Part shown: piece by piece, positions 1 to 8,378 of the stretch
Layout: each line of letters opens with the position of its first letter
How positions within the stretch are numbered: the first letter of the stretch is position 1
DNA from: Pseudomonas sihuiensis
GTDB taxonomy: Bacteria; Pseudomonadota; Gammaproteobacteria; Pseudomonadales; Pseudomonadaceae
Length of the DNA stretch: 64,000 nt
Assembly: GCF_900106015.1 (NCBI RefSeq)
Contig: NZ_LT629797.1
Coordinates: 2,976,001-3,040,000 of the forward strand
Direction: 5' to 3'
Translations under genes and position numbers: made by a program
The notes under the pieces: model-generated
Seen by the model: only the letters and a program-made list of their open reading frames with translations
What the model was told of the DNA's origin: nothing
Database searches by the model: none

Positions 1-1500
1 TTCGGCCATACGTTGCAGGTCAGACTTACGCCGCGCAGCCTCGAGATCGGCCTTGGCCTGCTCGATTTTCTGCTGAATTTGCGCCGAACCCTGTACCTCA
101 GCCTTCTCCGACTTCCAGATTTCCTCCAGGTCGGCGTATTCCTTCTCCAGGCGGGCGATATCTTCCTTGAGCTTTTCCAGACGCTTGAGGGCCGCGTCGT
201 CGTCTTCCTTTTTCAGCGCTTCGCGTTCGATCTTCAGCTGGATCAGGCGGCGATCCAGGCGGTCCAATTCTTCCGGCTTGGAGTCGATCTCCATGCGGAT
301 GCGGCTGGCGGCCTCGTCTATCAGGTCGATGGCCTTGTCCGGCAACTGGCGGTCGGTGATGTAGCGATGGCTGAGCTTGGCCGCGGCGATGATCGCGCCG
401 TCGGTGATGGTCACGCCGTGGTGCACCTCGTAGCGTTCCTTGAGGCCACGCAGGATAGCGATGGTGTCCTCCTCGCTCGGCTCGTCCACCAGCACCTTCT
501 GGAAGCGGCGCTCCAGTGCGGCGTCCTTCTCGATGAACTGGCGATACTCGTCCAGCGTGGTGGCACCGACGCAGTGCAGTTCACCACGGGCAAGGGCCGG
601 TTTGAGCATGTTGCCGGCATCCATGGCGCCCTCGGCCTTGCCGGCACCGACCATGGTGTGCAGCTCGTCGATAAACAGGATGATGCGCCCTTCCTGCTTG
701 GAGAGTTCGTTGAGCACCGCCTTCAGGCGCTCCTCGAACTCGCCGCGGAACTTGGCGCCAGCGATCAGCGAGCCCATGTCCAGCGACAGCAGACGCTTGT
801 CTTTCAGGCCGTCGGGCACTTCACCATTGATGATGCGCTGGGCCAGGCCTTCGGCAATGGCCGTCTTGCCCACACCGGGCTCGCCGATCAGCACCGGGTT
901 GTTCTTGGTGCGGCGCTGCAGCACCTGGATGGTGCGACGAATCTCGTCGTCACGGCCGATCACCGGGTCGAGCTTGCCCTCTTCGGCACGCTTGGTCAGG
1001 TCGACGGTGTACTTGTCCAGCGCCTGGCGCGACTCCTCGACGTTGGGGTCGTTGACCGCCTGGCCGCCGCGCAGGTTGGCGATGGCATTTTCCAGGGCCT
1101 TCTTCGACACGCCCTGGCCGAGCAGCAGCTTGCCAAGCTTGGTGTTCTCGTCCATGGCGGCAAGCAGCACCAGCTCGCTGGAAATGAACTGGTCGCCGCG
1201 TTGCTGTGACAGGCGGTCGGCCTGGTTGAGCAGACGCGCCAGATCCTGCGACAGGTTGATGTCGCCGGTGGGGTTCTGCAACTTGCCGAGCTGATCCAGC
1301 TCGCGGGTCAACCCTTGGCGCAGGCTATTGATGTCGAAGCCGACCTGCATCAGCAGCGGCTTGATCGAACCGCCCTGTTGCTCGAGCAGCGCCTGCATCA
1401 GGTGCAGCGGCTCGATGGCGGCGTGGTCCATGCCCACCGCCAGTGATTGGGCATCGGAGAGTGCAAGTTGCAGCTTGCTGGTCAAACGATCGATACGCAT
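1..1500 (-). CDS. clpB: ATP-dependent disaggregase ClpB (partial, 3' end outside window)
   Basis: Hsp100 AAA+ chaperone that, with DnaK/DnaJ/GrpE, resolubilises aggregated protein in the cytoplasm. The 500 visible codons start with [11 protein letters not shown] and cover the Clp N-domain (about 1-145), the first AAA+ module with Walker A GEPGVGKT, Walker B ILFIDE and the sensor stretch GATTLDEYR, and the start of the coiled-coil middle domain ([18 protein letters not shown]), which separates ClpB from ClpA and ClpC. The family is usually about 855 residues, so roughly 355 residues including the second AAA+ module lie beyond base 1. The ATG at 1500 follows a strong GGAGG and agrees with the family N-terminus. 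A sigma32-like promoter lies upstream. Identification is near certain. Confidence 0.97.
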   Translation of the reverse strand, partial: MRIDRLTSKLQLALSDAQSLAVGMDHAAIEPLHLMQALLEQQGGSIKPLLMQVGFDINSLRQGLTRELDQLGKLQNPTGDINLSQDLARLLNQADRLSQQRGDQFISSELVLLAAMDENTKLGKLLLGQGVSKKALENAIANLRGGQAVNDPNVEESRQALDKYTVDLTKRAEEGKLDPVIGRDDEIRRTIQVLQRRTKNNPVLIGEPGVGKTAIAEGLAQRIINGEVPDGLKDKRLLSLDMGSLIAGAKFRGEFEERLKAVLNELSKQEGRIILFIDELHTMVGAGKAEGAMDAGNMLKPALARGELHCVGATTLDEYRQFIEKDAALERRFQKVLVDEPSEEDTIAILRGLKERYEVHHGVTITDGAIIAAAKLSHRYITDRQLPDKAIDLIDEAASRIRMEIDSKPEELDRLDRRLIQLKIEREALKKEDDDAALKRLEKLKEDIARLEKEYADLEEIWKSEKAEVQGSAQIQQKIEQAKADLEAARRKSDLQRMAE

Positions 1501-1571
1501 ATATGTCCTTCCTCCAGAGTGGCGGGCCGGGACAACATCCCCGAAAAACGAAACCCACCGAGATGAAGACT

Positions 1572-1599
1572 AGATAAGGACGATTACGCCGTATTCAAG
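1572..1599 (-). promoter_or_regulatory. sigma32 (RpoH) heat-shock promoter of clpB
   Basis: On the minus strand a -35 box CTTGAAT is followed by a 13-base spacer and CCTTATCT, close to the RpoH consensus (CTTGAA, 13-14 bases, CCCCATnT). It ends about 70 bases before the clpB ATG. The match is visible in the sequence; use by RpoH is inferred from the known heat-shock control of clpB. Confidence 0.75.
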
Positions 1600-1619
1600 A
1601 CGTGACGACTTGATCCAGA

Positions 1620-2357
1620 TCAGCGCCAGATCACCTGCTGCTCCAGTGGAAAGCGCAGGCGCGGGTTGTAGACGCCCTTCTCGCCCTGGCGCCCGACGGC
1701 CAGCAGCATGATGGGGATGGCCTGACGCGGGATCTCCAGCACACGACGCAGGCGCGGCTCGTCGAAGCCTTCCATCGGACAGGTGGCATAGCCATGGCTC
1801 TGGAAGGCCAGCATCAGGTTCTCCGCCGCCAGCGCCGTCGACTTAACCGCCCACAGGCGCATGTCGGCCTTGCTGTTGGGCTTGCGCATCAAGGGTTTGC
1901 GCACACCCATCAGTCGCACCAGCTGACGCTTGAACAAACCCAGTAAGCCCAGCGGCCCCTGGTTGTACTGGAAGGGCGCGGTCTTGCTGTAGAAACTGCG
2001 GATGCGCGCCGGCACCTCGGCCTCCGGCCAGTAATCGATGACGTTGCGGCAGGCCTGACGCCAGGTGTCCGGGCGCGCCAGCACGGCGATGATCAAAGGT
2101 GCACGGGCGGCGTTCTGGCTCATGCATACCGGATGCAGCTGCGCCAGCAGCGCCGGATCGCGAATCACCTGAAAACTCCAGGGCTGCAGGTTGCAGGAAT
2201 TTGGCGCCAGCACGGCCAACTCCAGGCAATCGCGAATCACCGCCTCCGGCACCGGTTCGGGGGTGAAGCGGCGTACCGCGCGGCGACTTTCGATCAGCGC
2301 GCGCAGTTCGGCCGGCGAAGCCATGGCGGGTGTTTGCTCGTTGAGAAAGCTGGTCAT
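1620..2357 (-). CDS. Nitroreductase family protein
   Basis: A 245-residue FMN-dependent oxidoreductase of the nitroreductase fold. The N-terminal signature AELRALIESRRAVRRFTPEPVPE and LAPNSCNLQPWSFQVI form the FMN-binding region, and a C-terminal GYATCPMEGFDEPRLRRVLEIP segment matches the family. I chose the ATG at 2357 (MTSFLNEQTP) because GAGGAG sits just upstream; an in-frame extension to 2486 has no such site. The middle of the protein (about 115-165) carries a longer insertion than minimal nitroreductases. The physiological substrate cannot be read from sequence. It is on the same strand as clpB and gpx but about 120 bases from each, so probably transcribed separately. Confidence 0.88.
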   Translation of the reverse strand: MTSFLNEQTPAMASPAELRALIESRRAVRRFTPEPVPEAVIRDCLELAVLAPNSCNLQPWSFQVIRDPALLAQLHPVCMSQNAARAPLIIAVLARPDTWRQACRNVIDYWPEAEVPARIRSFYSKTAPFQYNQGPLGLLGLFKRQLVRLMGVRKPLMRKPNSKADMRLWAVKSTALAAENLMLAFQSHGYATCPMEGFDEPRLRRVLEIPRQAIPIMLLAVGRQGEKGVYNPRLRFPLEQQVIWR

Positions 2358-2489
2358 GGGCGCACTCCTCGGCAGTCGCCCGATTAAGCAGCCGGGCGAC
2401 TTTGCGAACAAGAGGATGGGAGGAAATGGCCGTGGATTTGGCTGATCAGCCTCACCTGCGCCTCTGCTCGAGGACGCAGGAGCCAAGAC

Positions 2490-2975
2490 CTAGAGGCCGA
2501 GCGCTTTCTCGATGGACTGGATCAGTGCAGGATCATCCGGCGTGGTGCGCGGCGAGAATCGCGCTAGCACGCGGCCATCCTGGCCGACCAGAAACTTCTC
2601 GAAATTCCAGGTGATATCGCCCGGAAACTCGGCGCCCTCGCCCGCCAGCAGGCGATACAGCGGGTGGCGACCTGGGCCATTGACCTCCAGCTTGCTGCCC
2701 AGCGGGAAGGTCACGCCATAGTTGAGGCTGCAGAACGAGCGGATCTCGTCCTCGCTGCCCGGCTCCTGACCGGCAAACTGGTTGCAGGGCACCCCGAGCA
2801 CGGTAAAGCCATTGCCCTTGTACTGCTGATAGAGCTTTTCCAGCCCCGCGTACTGAGGCGTCAGGCCGCACTTGGAGGCGACGTTCACCACCAGCACCAC
2901 CTGGCCCTTGTAGGGCGCCAGCGGCAGTTCCTGGCCATCCAGCGCGCGTAGATTGAGATCGTGAAAGGCACTCAT
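2490..2975 (-). CDS. gpx: Glutathione peroxidase family (thiol peroxidase)
   Basis: A 161-residue thioredoxin-fold peroxidase that reduces hydrogen peroxide or organic hydroperoxides. The active-site loop NVASKCGLT places the peroxidatic Cys at position 36 (cysteine, not selenocysteine). The Gln of CNQFAGQEPG and the Trp-Asn of WNFEKFLV complete the usual catalytic tetrad. A further Cys in RSFCSLNYG fits the resolving position of the thioredoxin-dependent bacterial type, so thioredoxin may be the real donor rather than glutathione. Length is typical. The slyD terminator lies upstream, so gpx has its own promoter. A gpx-slyD-ackA-pta order is also known in P. aeruginosa (recalled, not searched). 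Confidence 0.94.
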   Translation of the reverse strand: MSAFHDLNLRALDGQELPLAPYKGQVVLVVNVASKCGLTPQYAGLEKLYQQYKGNGFTVLGVPCNQFAGQEPGSEDEIRSFCSLNYGVTFPLGSKLEVNGPGRHPLYRLLAGEGAEFPGDITWNFEKFLVGQDGRVLARFSPRTTPDDPALIQSIEKALGL

Positions 2976-3062
2976 GACGAACTTCCTCAGCGAATTCAGT
3001 GCAGCGGGCGCAAGGCCCTGTAATCCTCGAGGCAGCTGCGTTTGGGCAAGCCGCCATGCATA

Positions 3063-3089
3063 AAAAAGGCGCCCTAAGGCGCCTTTATC
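3063..3089 (-). terminator. Rho-independent terminator of slyD
   Basis: Inverted repeat AAGGCGCC / GGCGCCTT with a short loop. Read on the minus strand it ends in a T run and lies about 65 bases after the slyD stop codon. Confidence 0.8.
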
Positions 3090-3152
3090 GCAAGCTTGAG
3101 CTTAGCAGCGGTTGAACCAGTGAGAACGACCGCAAGTCGCCTGACAGGCAAC

Positions 3153-3638
3153 TTAGTGGTGGTGACCACCTTCGCCATGGATATGACCATGAGCCACTTC
3201 TTCTTCGCTGGCGTCACGCACGTTAACGACCTTGACCTTGAAGTTCAGGCGCTGACCGGCCAGCGGGTGATTACCGTCGACGGTCACGTCGTCACCGTCG
3301 ATATCGCGGATGGTAACGATCTGCATGCTGCCGTCCGGGCCCGAAGCGTGGAACTGCATGCCCACTTCCAGGGTGTCGACGCCTTCGAACATGGCGCGGC
3401 TCAGAGTCGCGACCAGCTCGGCGCTGTATTCGCCGTAGGCTTCTTCCGGCTCGACGGAAACGTCCAGCTCATCGCCAATCTGCTTGCCAACCAGGGCCTT
3501 CTCGAGACCGGCGATGATATTGCCGGCACCATGCAGATAGACCAGCGGCGCGCCGCCACTGGAGCTGTCGATCACCTCACCGGCATCGTTGGTCAGGGTA
3601 TAGTCGATGGAGACGGCCTTGTTGGCGGCGATCAGCAT
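3153..3638 (-). CDS. slyD: FKBP-type peptidyl-prolyl isomerase SlyD
   Basis: A 161-residue cytoplasmic prolyl isomerase, chaperone and metal-binding protein. The FKBP core is MLIAANKAVSIDYTLTNDAGEVIDSS, the IF (flap) domain lies around EEAYGEYSAELVATLSRAMFEG, and the protein ends in a His-rich tail (HGHIHGEGGHHH) typical of SlyD, which in E. coli binds Ni and Zn and aids hydrogenase maturation. The ATG at 3638 gives the family start; a 12-residue upstream extension in frame is possible but unlike homologues. It is divergent from the DUF3565 gene, with almost no space between the two starts. Confidence 0.95.
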   Translation of the reverse strand: MLIAANKAVSIDYTLTNDAGEVIDSSSGGAPLVYLHGAGNIIAGLEKALVGKQIGDELDVSVEPEEAYGEYSAELVATLSRAMFEGVDTLEVGMQFHASGPDGSMQIVTIRDIDGDDVTVDGNHPLAGQRLNFKVKVVNVRDASEEEVAHGHIHGEGGHHH

Positions 3639-3649
3639 GGGGAGACCTT

Positions 3650-3934
3650 TTGCGAAAGATAAATGAGCGAGCAAGTTTAACCAACGCCAGCCTGGATTGC
3701 GACACGAGCCCGGACAAACGGGTCGTGCGTATCGTTGATTTTCGTCAGGACGATGACGGCGACTGGGTGGCAGTCTTGTCTTGTGGCCATACTCAGCATG
3801 TACGCCACCGACCGCCCTGGCAGAATCGGCCCTGGGTACTCGATCCCGAGCAGCGCCAAGTCAGGCTGGGAAGCCTCTTCCCCTGTGGCTGGTGCGCCAT
3901 GGATCGGTCGCACGATGAATCCAAGGAAGTCTAA
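3650..3934 (+). CDS. DUF3565 domain protein
   Basis: A small protein of up to 94 residues whose core (VRIVDFRQDDDGDWVAVLSCGHTQHVRHRPPWQNRPWVLD, then FPCGWCAMD) matches the DUF3565 family: two cysteine-containing knuckles (SCGH and CGWC) that look able to bind zinc or iron. The function is unknown. The start is uncertain: the longest frame begins at TTG 3650, inside the region that should hold the slyD promoter, and a GTG at about 3725 would give a core-only protein. Its stop codon TAA directly abuts the ackA ATG, and the ackA ribosome site lies inside it, so translational coupling with ackA is likely. Confidence 0.8.
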   Translation: MRKINERASLTNASLDCDTSPDKRVVRIVDFRQDDDGDWVAVLSCGHTQHVRHRPPWQNRPWVLDPEQRQVRLGSLFPCGWCAMDRSHDESKEV

Positions 3935-5119
3935 ATGTCTGCACGCAACATTCTGGTGATCAACTGCGGCAGCTCGTCGATCAAGTTCGCCTTGGTCAAC
4001 GAAGCGCAGGAAACCTTCATGCTCAGCGGCCTGGCCGAGCGTCTTGGCAGCCCCGAGGCGGTGCTACACTGGCAACAAGGCGAACAAAAGGACAGTCTGG
4101 TCCTGCCGGGCGCTGACCACCGCCTGGCCCTGTCTCATCTTCTCCCTGTGGTACAGCAGGCCGCAGCCGGTGAGCTGCACGGAATCGGCCACCGCGTGGT
4201 GCATGGCGGCGAGCACTTCTCCGGCGCCTCTCGTCTGGACGCCACCAGCCTGCAAGCGATCCGCCAGGTCGCGCCGCTGGCGCCGTTGCACAACCCGGCC
4301 AACCTGCTGGGCATCGAGGCGGCGATGAAGCTGTTCCCGACGCTCACCCAGGTCGCCGTATTCGATACCGCCTTCCACCAGAGCCTGCCCGAGCACGCCT
4401 ACCGCTATGCCGTGCCCGAGGCGCTGTACCGCGAGCACGGCGTGCGCCGCTACGGCTTTCATGGCACCAGCCATCGCTACGTCAGCCAGAAGGCCGCACA
4501 GATGGCCGGCCTACCGGCGGAGGCCAGCAGCTGGCTGGTGGCGCACCTGGGCAACGGTTGCTCGACCTGCGCCGTGGAAAACGGCCACAGCCGCGACACC
4601 AGTATGGGCCTGACGCCGCTGGAAGGGCTGGTGATGGGCACACGCAGCGGCGATGTCGACCCCAACCTGCACAGCCATCTGGCGCGCACCCTGGGCTGGA
4701 GCCTGGAGCAGATCGACAGCATGCTCAACAAGGACAGCGGCCTGCTCGGCCTATCCGGCCTGTCCAACGACATGCGCACCCTGGAGCAGGCCCGCGAACA
4801 GGGTCATGACGGCGCCACCCTGGCCATCGAGGTGTTCTGCTATCGCCTGGCCAAGTCGCTGGCGGCGATGAGCTGCGCACTGCGCCGCCTCGACGGGCTG
4901 ATCTTCACCGGCGGTATCGGCGAAAACTCGGCGCTGATCCGCAGCAAGACCGTGAACCATCTCAGCCTGCTCGGGCTGCAGCTGGATGCCCAGGCCAACG
5001 CCCGCTGCGTGCGCGGCGTCGCCGGTGCCATTCACGCCGACGGTCACCCGCGCGTGCTAGTAGTACCCACCAATGAAGAGCGGCAGATCGCCCTCGATAC
5101 CCTTGCCCTGCTCGACTGA
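3935..5119 (+). CDS. ackA: Acetate kinase
   Basis: Interconverts acetyl phosphate plus ADP with acetate plus ATP (Pta-AckA pathway). At 394 residues it has the family length and motifs: N-terminal [14 protein letters not shown], the GHRVVHGG substrate loop, [28 protein letters not shown], and [12 protein letters not shown] near the C-terminus. The AAGGAAG ribosome site lies in the end of the upstream DUF3565 gene. Only 9 bases separate it from pta, so the two form an operon. Confidence 0.98.
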   Translation: MSARNILVINCGSSSIKFALVNEAQETFMLSGLAERLGSPEAVLHWQQGEQKDSLVLPGADHRLALSHLLPVVQQAAAGELHGIGHRVVHGGEHFSGASRLDATSLQAIRQVAPLAPLHNPANLLGIEAAMKLFPTLTQVAVFDTAFHQSLPEHAYRYAVPEALYREHGVRRYGFHGTSHRYVSQKAAQMAGLPAEASSWLVAHLGNGCSTCAVENGHSRDTSMGLTPLEGLVMGTRSGDVDPNLHSHLARTLGWSLEQIDSMLNKDSGLLGLSGLSNDMRTLEQAREQGHDGATLAIEVFCYRLAKSLAAMSCALRRLDGLIFTGGIGENSALIRSKTVNHLSLLGLQLDAQANARCVRGVAGAIHADGHPRVLVVPTNEERQIALDTLALLD

Positions 5120-5128
5120 GGCTATTTC

Positions 5129-7222
5129 ATGCATACCTTCTTCATCGCCCCCACCGGTTTCGGTGTCGGCCTCACCTCCATCAGCCTCGGCCTGGTCGGC
5201 GCGCTCGAACGCAGCGGCCTCAAGGTCGGCTTCTTCAAACCCATCGCCCAGCCCCATGCCGGCGACCTCGGCCCGGAGCGCTCCAGCGAGCTGATCGCCC
5301 GCACCCACGGTCTGAACTCGCCCAAGCCGCTGCCGCTCAGCCATGTCGAGCGCATGCTCGGCGATGGCCAACTGGATGAACTGCTGGAAGAGATCATCAG
5401 CCTCTATCAGCAGGCCGCCGCCGACAAGGACGTGGTCATCGTCGAAGGCATGGTACCGACGCGCCACGCCAGCTACGCCGCACGGGTCAATTTCCATCTG
5501 GCCAAGAGCCTGGATGCCGACGTGATCCTGGTCAGCGCCCCGGAAGACGAGAACCTCACCGAACTGTCCGACCGCATCGAAATCCAGGCGCAGCTGTTCG
5601 GCGGGCCGAAGGACCCGAAAGTGCTCGGCGTGATCCTCAACAAGGTGCGCAGCGAAGATGGCATCACCGCCTTTGCCGAGCGCCTGCTGGAACTTTCACC
5701 ACTGCTCAAGAGCCAGGACTTCCGCCTGCTCGGCTGCATTCCCTGGCAGGACGAACTGAACGCGCCGCGCACCAAGGACATCGCCGAGCTGCTCGGCGCG
5801 CGTATCCTCAACGCTGGCGATTACGAGCAGCGACGCATGCTCAAGATCGTGCTCTGCGCCCGTGCGGTGGCCAACAGCGTGCAGTTGCTCAAGCCCGGCA
5901 CCCTGGTGGTGACGCCGGGTGACCGCGACGACATCATCCTTTCCGCCAGCCTGGCGGCGATGAATGGCGTACCGCTGGCCGGGCTGCTGCTGTGCAGCGA
6001 TTTCGCCCCCGACCCACGCATCATGGAGCTGTGCCAGGGCGCCCTGGCCAGTGGCCTGCCGGTGATGACCGTGAGCACCGGCTCCTACGATACCGCCACC
6101 AACCTCAACCGCCTGAATAAGGAAATCCCCCTGGATGACCGCGAGCGCGCGGAGAAGGTCTCCGACTTCGTCGCCGGGCATATCGATCATGACTGGTTGA
6201 GCGCGCGCTGCGGCACACCACGCGAGCTGCGCCTGTCGCCCCCGGCCTTCCGCTACCAGCTGGTACAACGCGCCAAGGCCGCCGCCAAGCGCATCGTCCT
6301 GCCCGAGGGCAGCGAGCCACGCACCATTCAGGCAGCCGCCATCTGCCAGGCACGCGGCATTGCCCGCTGCGTGCTGCTGGCCAAGCCGGAAGACGTGCAT
6401 GCAGTCGCCCGAGCACAAGGTATCGAGCTGCCGGAAGGTCTGGAAATTCTCGACCCAGATCTGATTCGCGGTCGCTATGTCGAGCCGATGGTCGAACTGC
6501 GCAAGGGCAAGGGCCTCAACGCGCCGATGGCCGAGGCGCAGCTGGAGGACACCGTGGTGCTCGGCACCATGATGCTGGCACTGGACGAAGTGGACGGCCT
6601 GGTGTCTGGCGCCATTCACACCACCGCCAACACCATTCGCCCGGCGCTGCAGCTGATCAAGACTGCGCCGGGTTACAACCTGGTGTCATCGGTGTTCTTC
6701 ATGCTGCTGCCGGATCAGGTGCTGGTCTATGGCGACTGCGCGGTGAACCCGGATCCCAACGCAGAGCAACTGGCGGAAATCGCTCTGCAGAGCGCCGCCT
6801 CGGCGCAGGCCTTCGGCATTCCGCCGCGGGTGGCCATGCTCAGCTACTCCACTGGTGATTCCGGCAGCGGCGAGGAGGTGGAAAAGGTACGGGCCGCGAC
6901 CCGCCTGGCTCGCGAAAAACGCCCGGACCTGCTGCTCGACGGCCCGCTGCAGTACGACGCCGCGGCCATCGAGAGCGTCGGCCGGCAGAAGGCGCCGAAC
7001 AGCCCGGTAGCCGGTCGCGCCACGGTGTTCGTGTTCCCTGATCTGAACACCGGCAACACCACCTACAAGGCGGTGCAGCGCAGCGCCGAGTGCATCAGTG
7101 TCGGGCCGATGCTGCAGGGTCTGCGCAAGCCGGTGAACGACCTGTCGCGCGGTGCGCTGGTCGACGACATCGTCTACACCATCGCACTGACGGCGATTCA
7201 GGCGGCCGATCTGCCGAGCTAG
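5129..7222 (+). CDS. pta: Phosphate acetyltransferase (long form)
   Basis: Converts acetyl-CoA plus phosphate to acetyl phosphate plus CoA. At 697 residues it is the long, three-domain type: an N-terminal BioD-like P-loop domain (FFIAPTGFGVGLTSISLGLVGALE, about 1-210), a DRTGG domain (about 215-330), and the catalytic PTA_PTB domain from about residue 375 (RAKAAAKRIVLPEGSEPRTIQAA, LVSGAIHTTANTIRPALQLI, MLSYSTGDSGSG). The N-terminal domain is known to affect allostery and oligomerisation in E. coli. Start ATG 5129 lies just after the ackA stop. No clear terminator was seen in the 240 bases that follow. Confidence 0.98.
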   Translation: MHTFFIAPTGFGVGLTSISLGLVGALERSGLKVGFFKPIAQPHAGDLGPERSSELIARTHGLNSPKPLPLSHVERMLGDGQLDELLEEIISLYQQAAADKDVVIVEGMVPTRHASYAARVNFHLAKSLDADVILVSAPEDENLTELSDRIEIQAQLFGGPKDPKVLGVILNKVRSEDGITAFAERLLELSPLLKSQDFRLLGCIPWQDELNAPRTKDIAELLGARILNAGDYEQRRMLKIVLCARAVANSVQLLKPGTLVVTPGDRDDIILSASLAAMNGVPLAGLLLCSDFAPDPRIMELCQGALASGLPVMTVSTGSYDTATNLNRLNKEIPLDDRERAEKVSDFVAGHIDHDWLSARCGTPRELRLSPPAFRYQLVQRAKAAAKRIVLPEGSEPRTIQAAAICQARGIARCVLLAKPEDVHAVARAQGIELPEGLEILDPDLIRGRYVEPMVELRKGKGLNAPMAEAQLEDTVVLGTMMLALDEVDGLVSGAIHTTANTIRPALQLIKTAPGYNLVSSVFFMLLPDQVLVYGDCAVNPDPNAEQLAEIALQSAASAQAFGIPPRVAMLSYSTGDSGSGEEVEKVRAATRLAREKRPDLLLDGPLQYDAAAIESVGRQKAPNSPVAGRATVFVFPDLNTGNTTYKAVQRSAECISVGPMLQGLRKPVNDLSRGALVDDIVYTIALTAIQAADLPS

Positions 7223-7466
7223 AGAGGCCGTAGGTGCAGCGTGCGCGCCATGGAAAGCTGGGCGCGCGCGGGCCGCAACAGCGAGCAGACAAAACCTTAT
7301 GGTCAACACTGGCACTTGCAGGTCAGTGCACAACCGTTACCCTTGGCGCCGAACCAGCTCGCTGCACGGAACGCCGCAGCTCTTTCGACCGATACGGGGC
7401 ACATAGAAAGCCCCTTTCTCAGGCTGCCCGCCGGATGTGCAGCCTGCTTATGGAGGCGTTCGCCCG

Positions 7467-8363
7467 ATGCTGCACTTTCTTCCCGCGCCGCTGCGCGGCC
7501 TGATCGCGAGCCTGCTGCTGGCTCTCAATACCCTGTTCTGGTGCTGGCCGCTGTTCTTCGTCGCCCTGCTCAAACTGCTGCTGCCCTTCGCGCCGATCCA
7601 GCGCGCGCTGCGCTTCGTCATGCACGGCATCGCCGAAAGCTGGATCGGCATCAATAAATTCTGGATGCGCCTGGTTGGCCACATCGACTGGAAGGTTCAG
7701 GGGCTGGAGCGCTTCGATACCCGCCATTCCTATCTGGTAACCAGCAACCACCAGAGCTGGGTGGACATTCTGGTGCTGCAATACCTGCTCAACCAGCACA
7801 TGCCACTGCTGAAATTCTTCCTCAAGCAGGAGCTGATCTGGGTACCGGTGATCGGCCTGTGCTGGTGGGCGCTGGAGTTTCCCTTCATGAAGCGCTTCAG
7901 CAAGGAATACCTGGCCAAGTACCCGGAAAAGCGCGGCCAGGACCTGGCCACCACGCGCAAGGCCTGCGCGCGTTACAAGACCAATCCCGTGGCGGTATTC
8001 AACTTCCTCGAGGGTACCCGCCTGACTCCGGCCAAGCATGCGCAGCAGCAGTCGCCGTTCAAGTACCTGCTCAAGCCCAAGGCCGGCGGCATCGCCTTCG
8101 TGCTCGACGCGATGGGTGAACAGCTGCATGCCATCGTCAATGTCACCATCCACTATCCCCACGGTGTGCCGGGCTTCTGGGACCTGCTCAGTGGCCGACT
8201 GGATGCTGTGCAGGTGATTTTCAGGCAGGTCGATATTCCGCGCGAATTCATCGGCCGCAACTACGATCAGGACGACGATTACCGCCTGGCATTCCAGCAG
8301 TGGGTCAACCGTCTGTGGGAAGAGAAAGACGCGGAGCTCGCCAGCCTTCACCAGCAAGCCTGA
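7467..8363 (+). CDS. PlsC/YihG-like membrane acyltransferase
   Basis: A 298-residue acyltransferase with one N-terminal membrane segment (LIASLLLALNTLFWCWPLFFVALLKLL). The 1-acylglycerol-3-phosphate acyltransferase signature follows: NHQSWVD (the H-x4-D catalytic pair) around residue 94 and FLEGTRLTP around 182. It most resembles the YihG branch, which acts on lysophospholipids or related lipids at the inner membrane. Start ATG 7467 follows GGAGG; a 10-codon in-frame upstream extension is less likely. It stands alone downstream of pta and converges with the diguanylate cyclase gene 15 bases away, with no clear terminator between them. Confidence 0.9.
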   Translation: MLHFLPAPLRGLIASLLLALNTLFWCWPLFFVALLKLLLPFAPIQRALRFVMHGIAESWIGINKFWMRLVGHIDWKVQGLERFDTRHSYLVTSNHQSWVDILVLQYLLNQHMPLLKFFLKQELIWVPVIGLCWWALEFPFMKRFSKEYLAKYPEKRGQDLATTRKACARYKTNPVAVFNFLEGTRLTPAKHAQQQSPFKYLLKPKAGGIAFVLDAMGEQLHAIVNVTIHYPHGVPGFWDLLSGRLDAVQVIFRQVDIPREFIGRNYDQDDDYRLAFQQWVNRLWEEKDAELASLHQQA

Positions 8364-8378
8364 AGCGTCAGCGGCGCT

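Noticed and set aside
13..1209. 398-codon plus-strand ORF opposite clpB
   Set aside because: It is the complementary shadow of clpB. Its translation is low-complexity and Leu/Val/Gln-rich with no family signature, and the real frame on the minus strand shows full AAA+ motifs.
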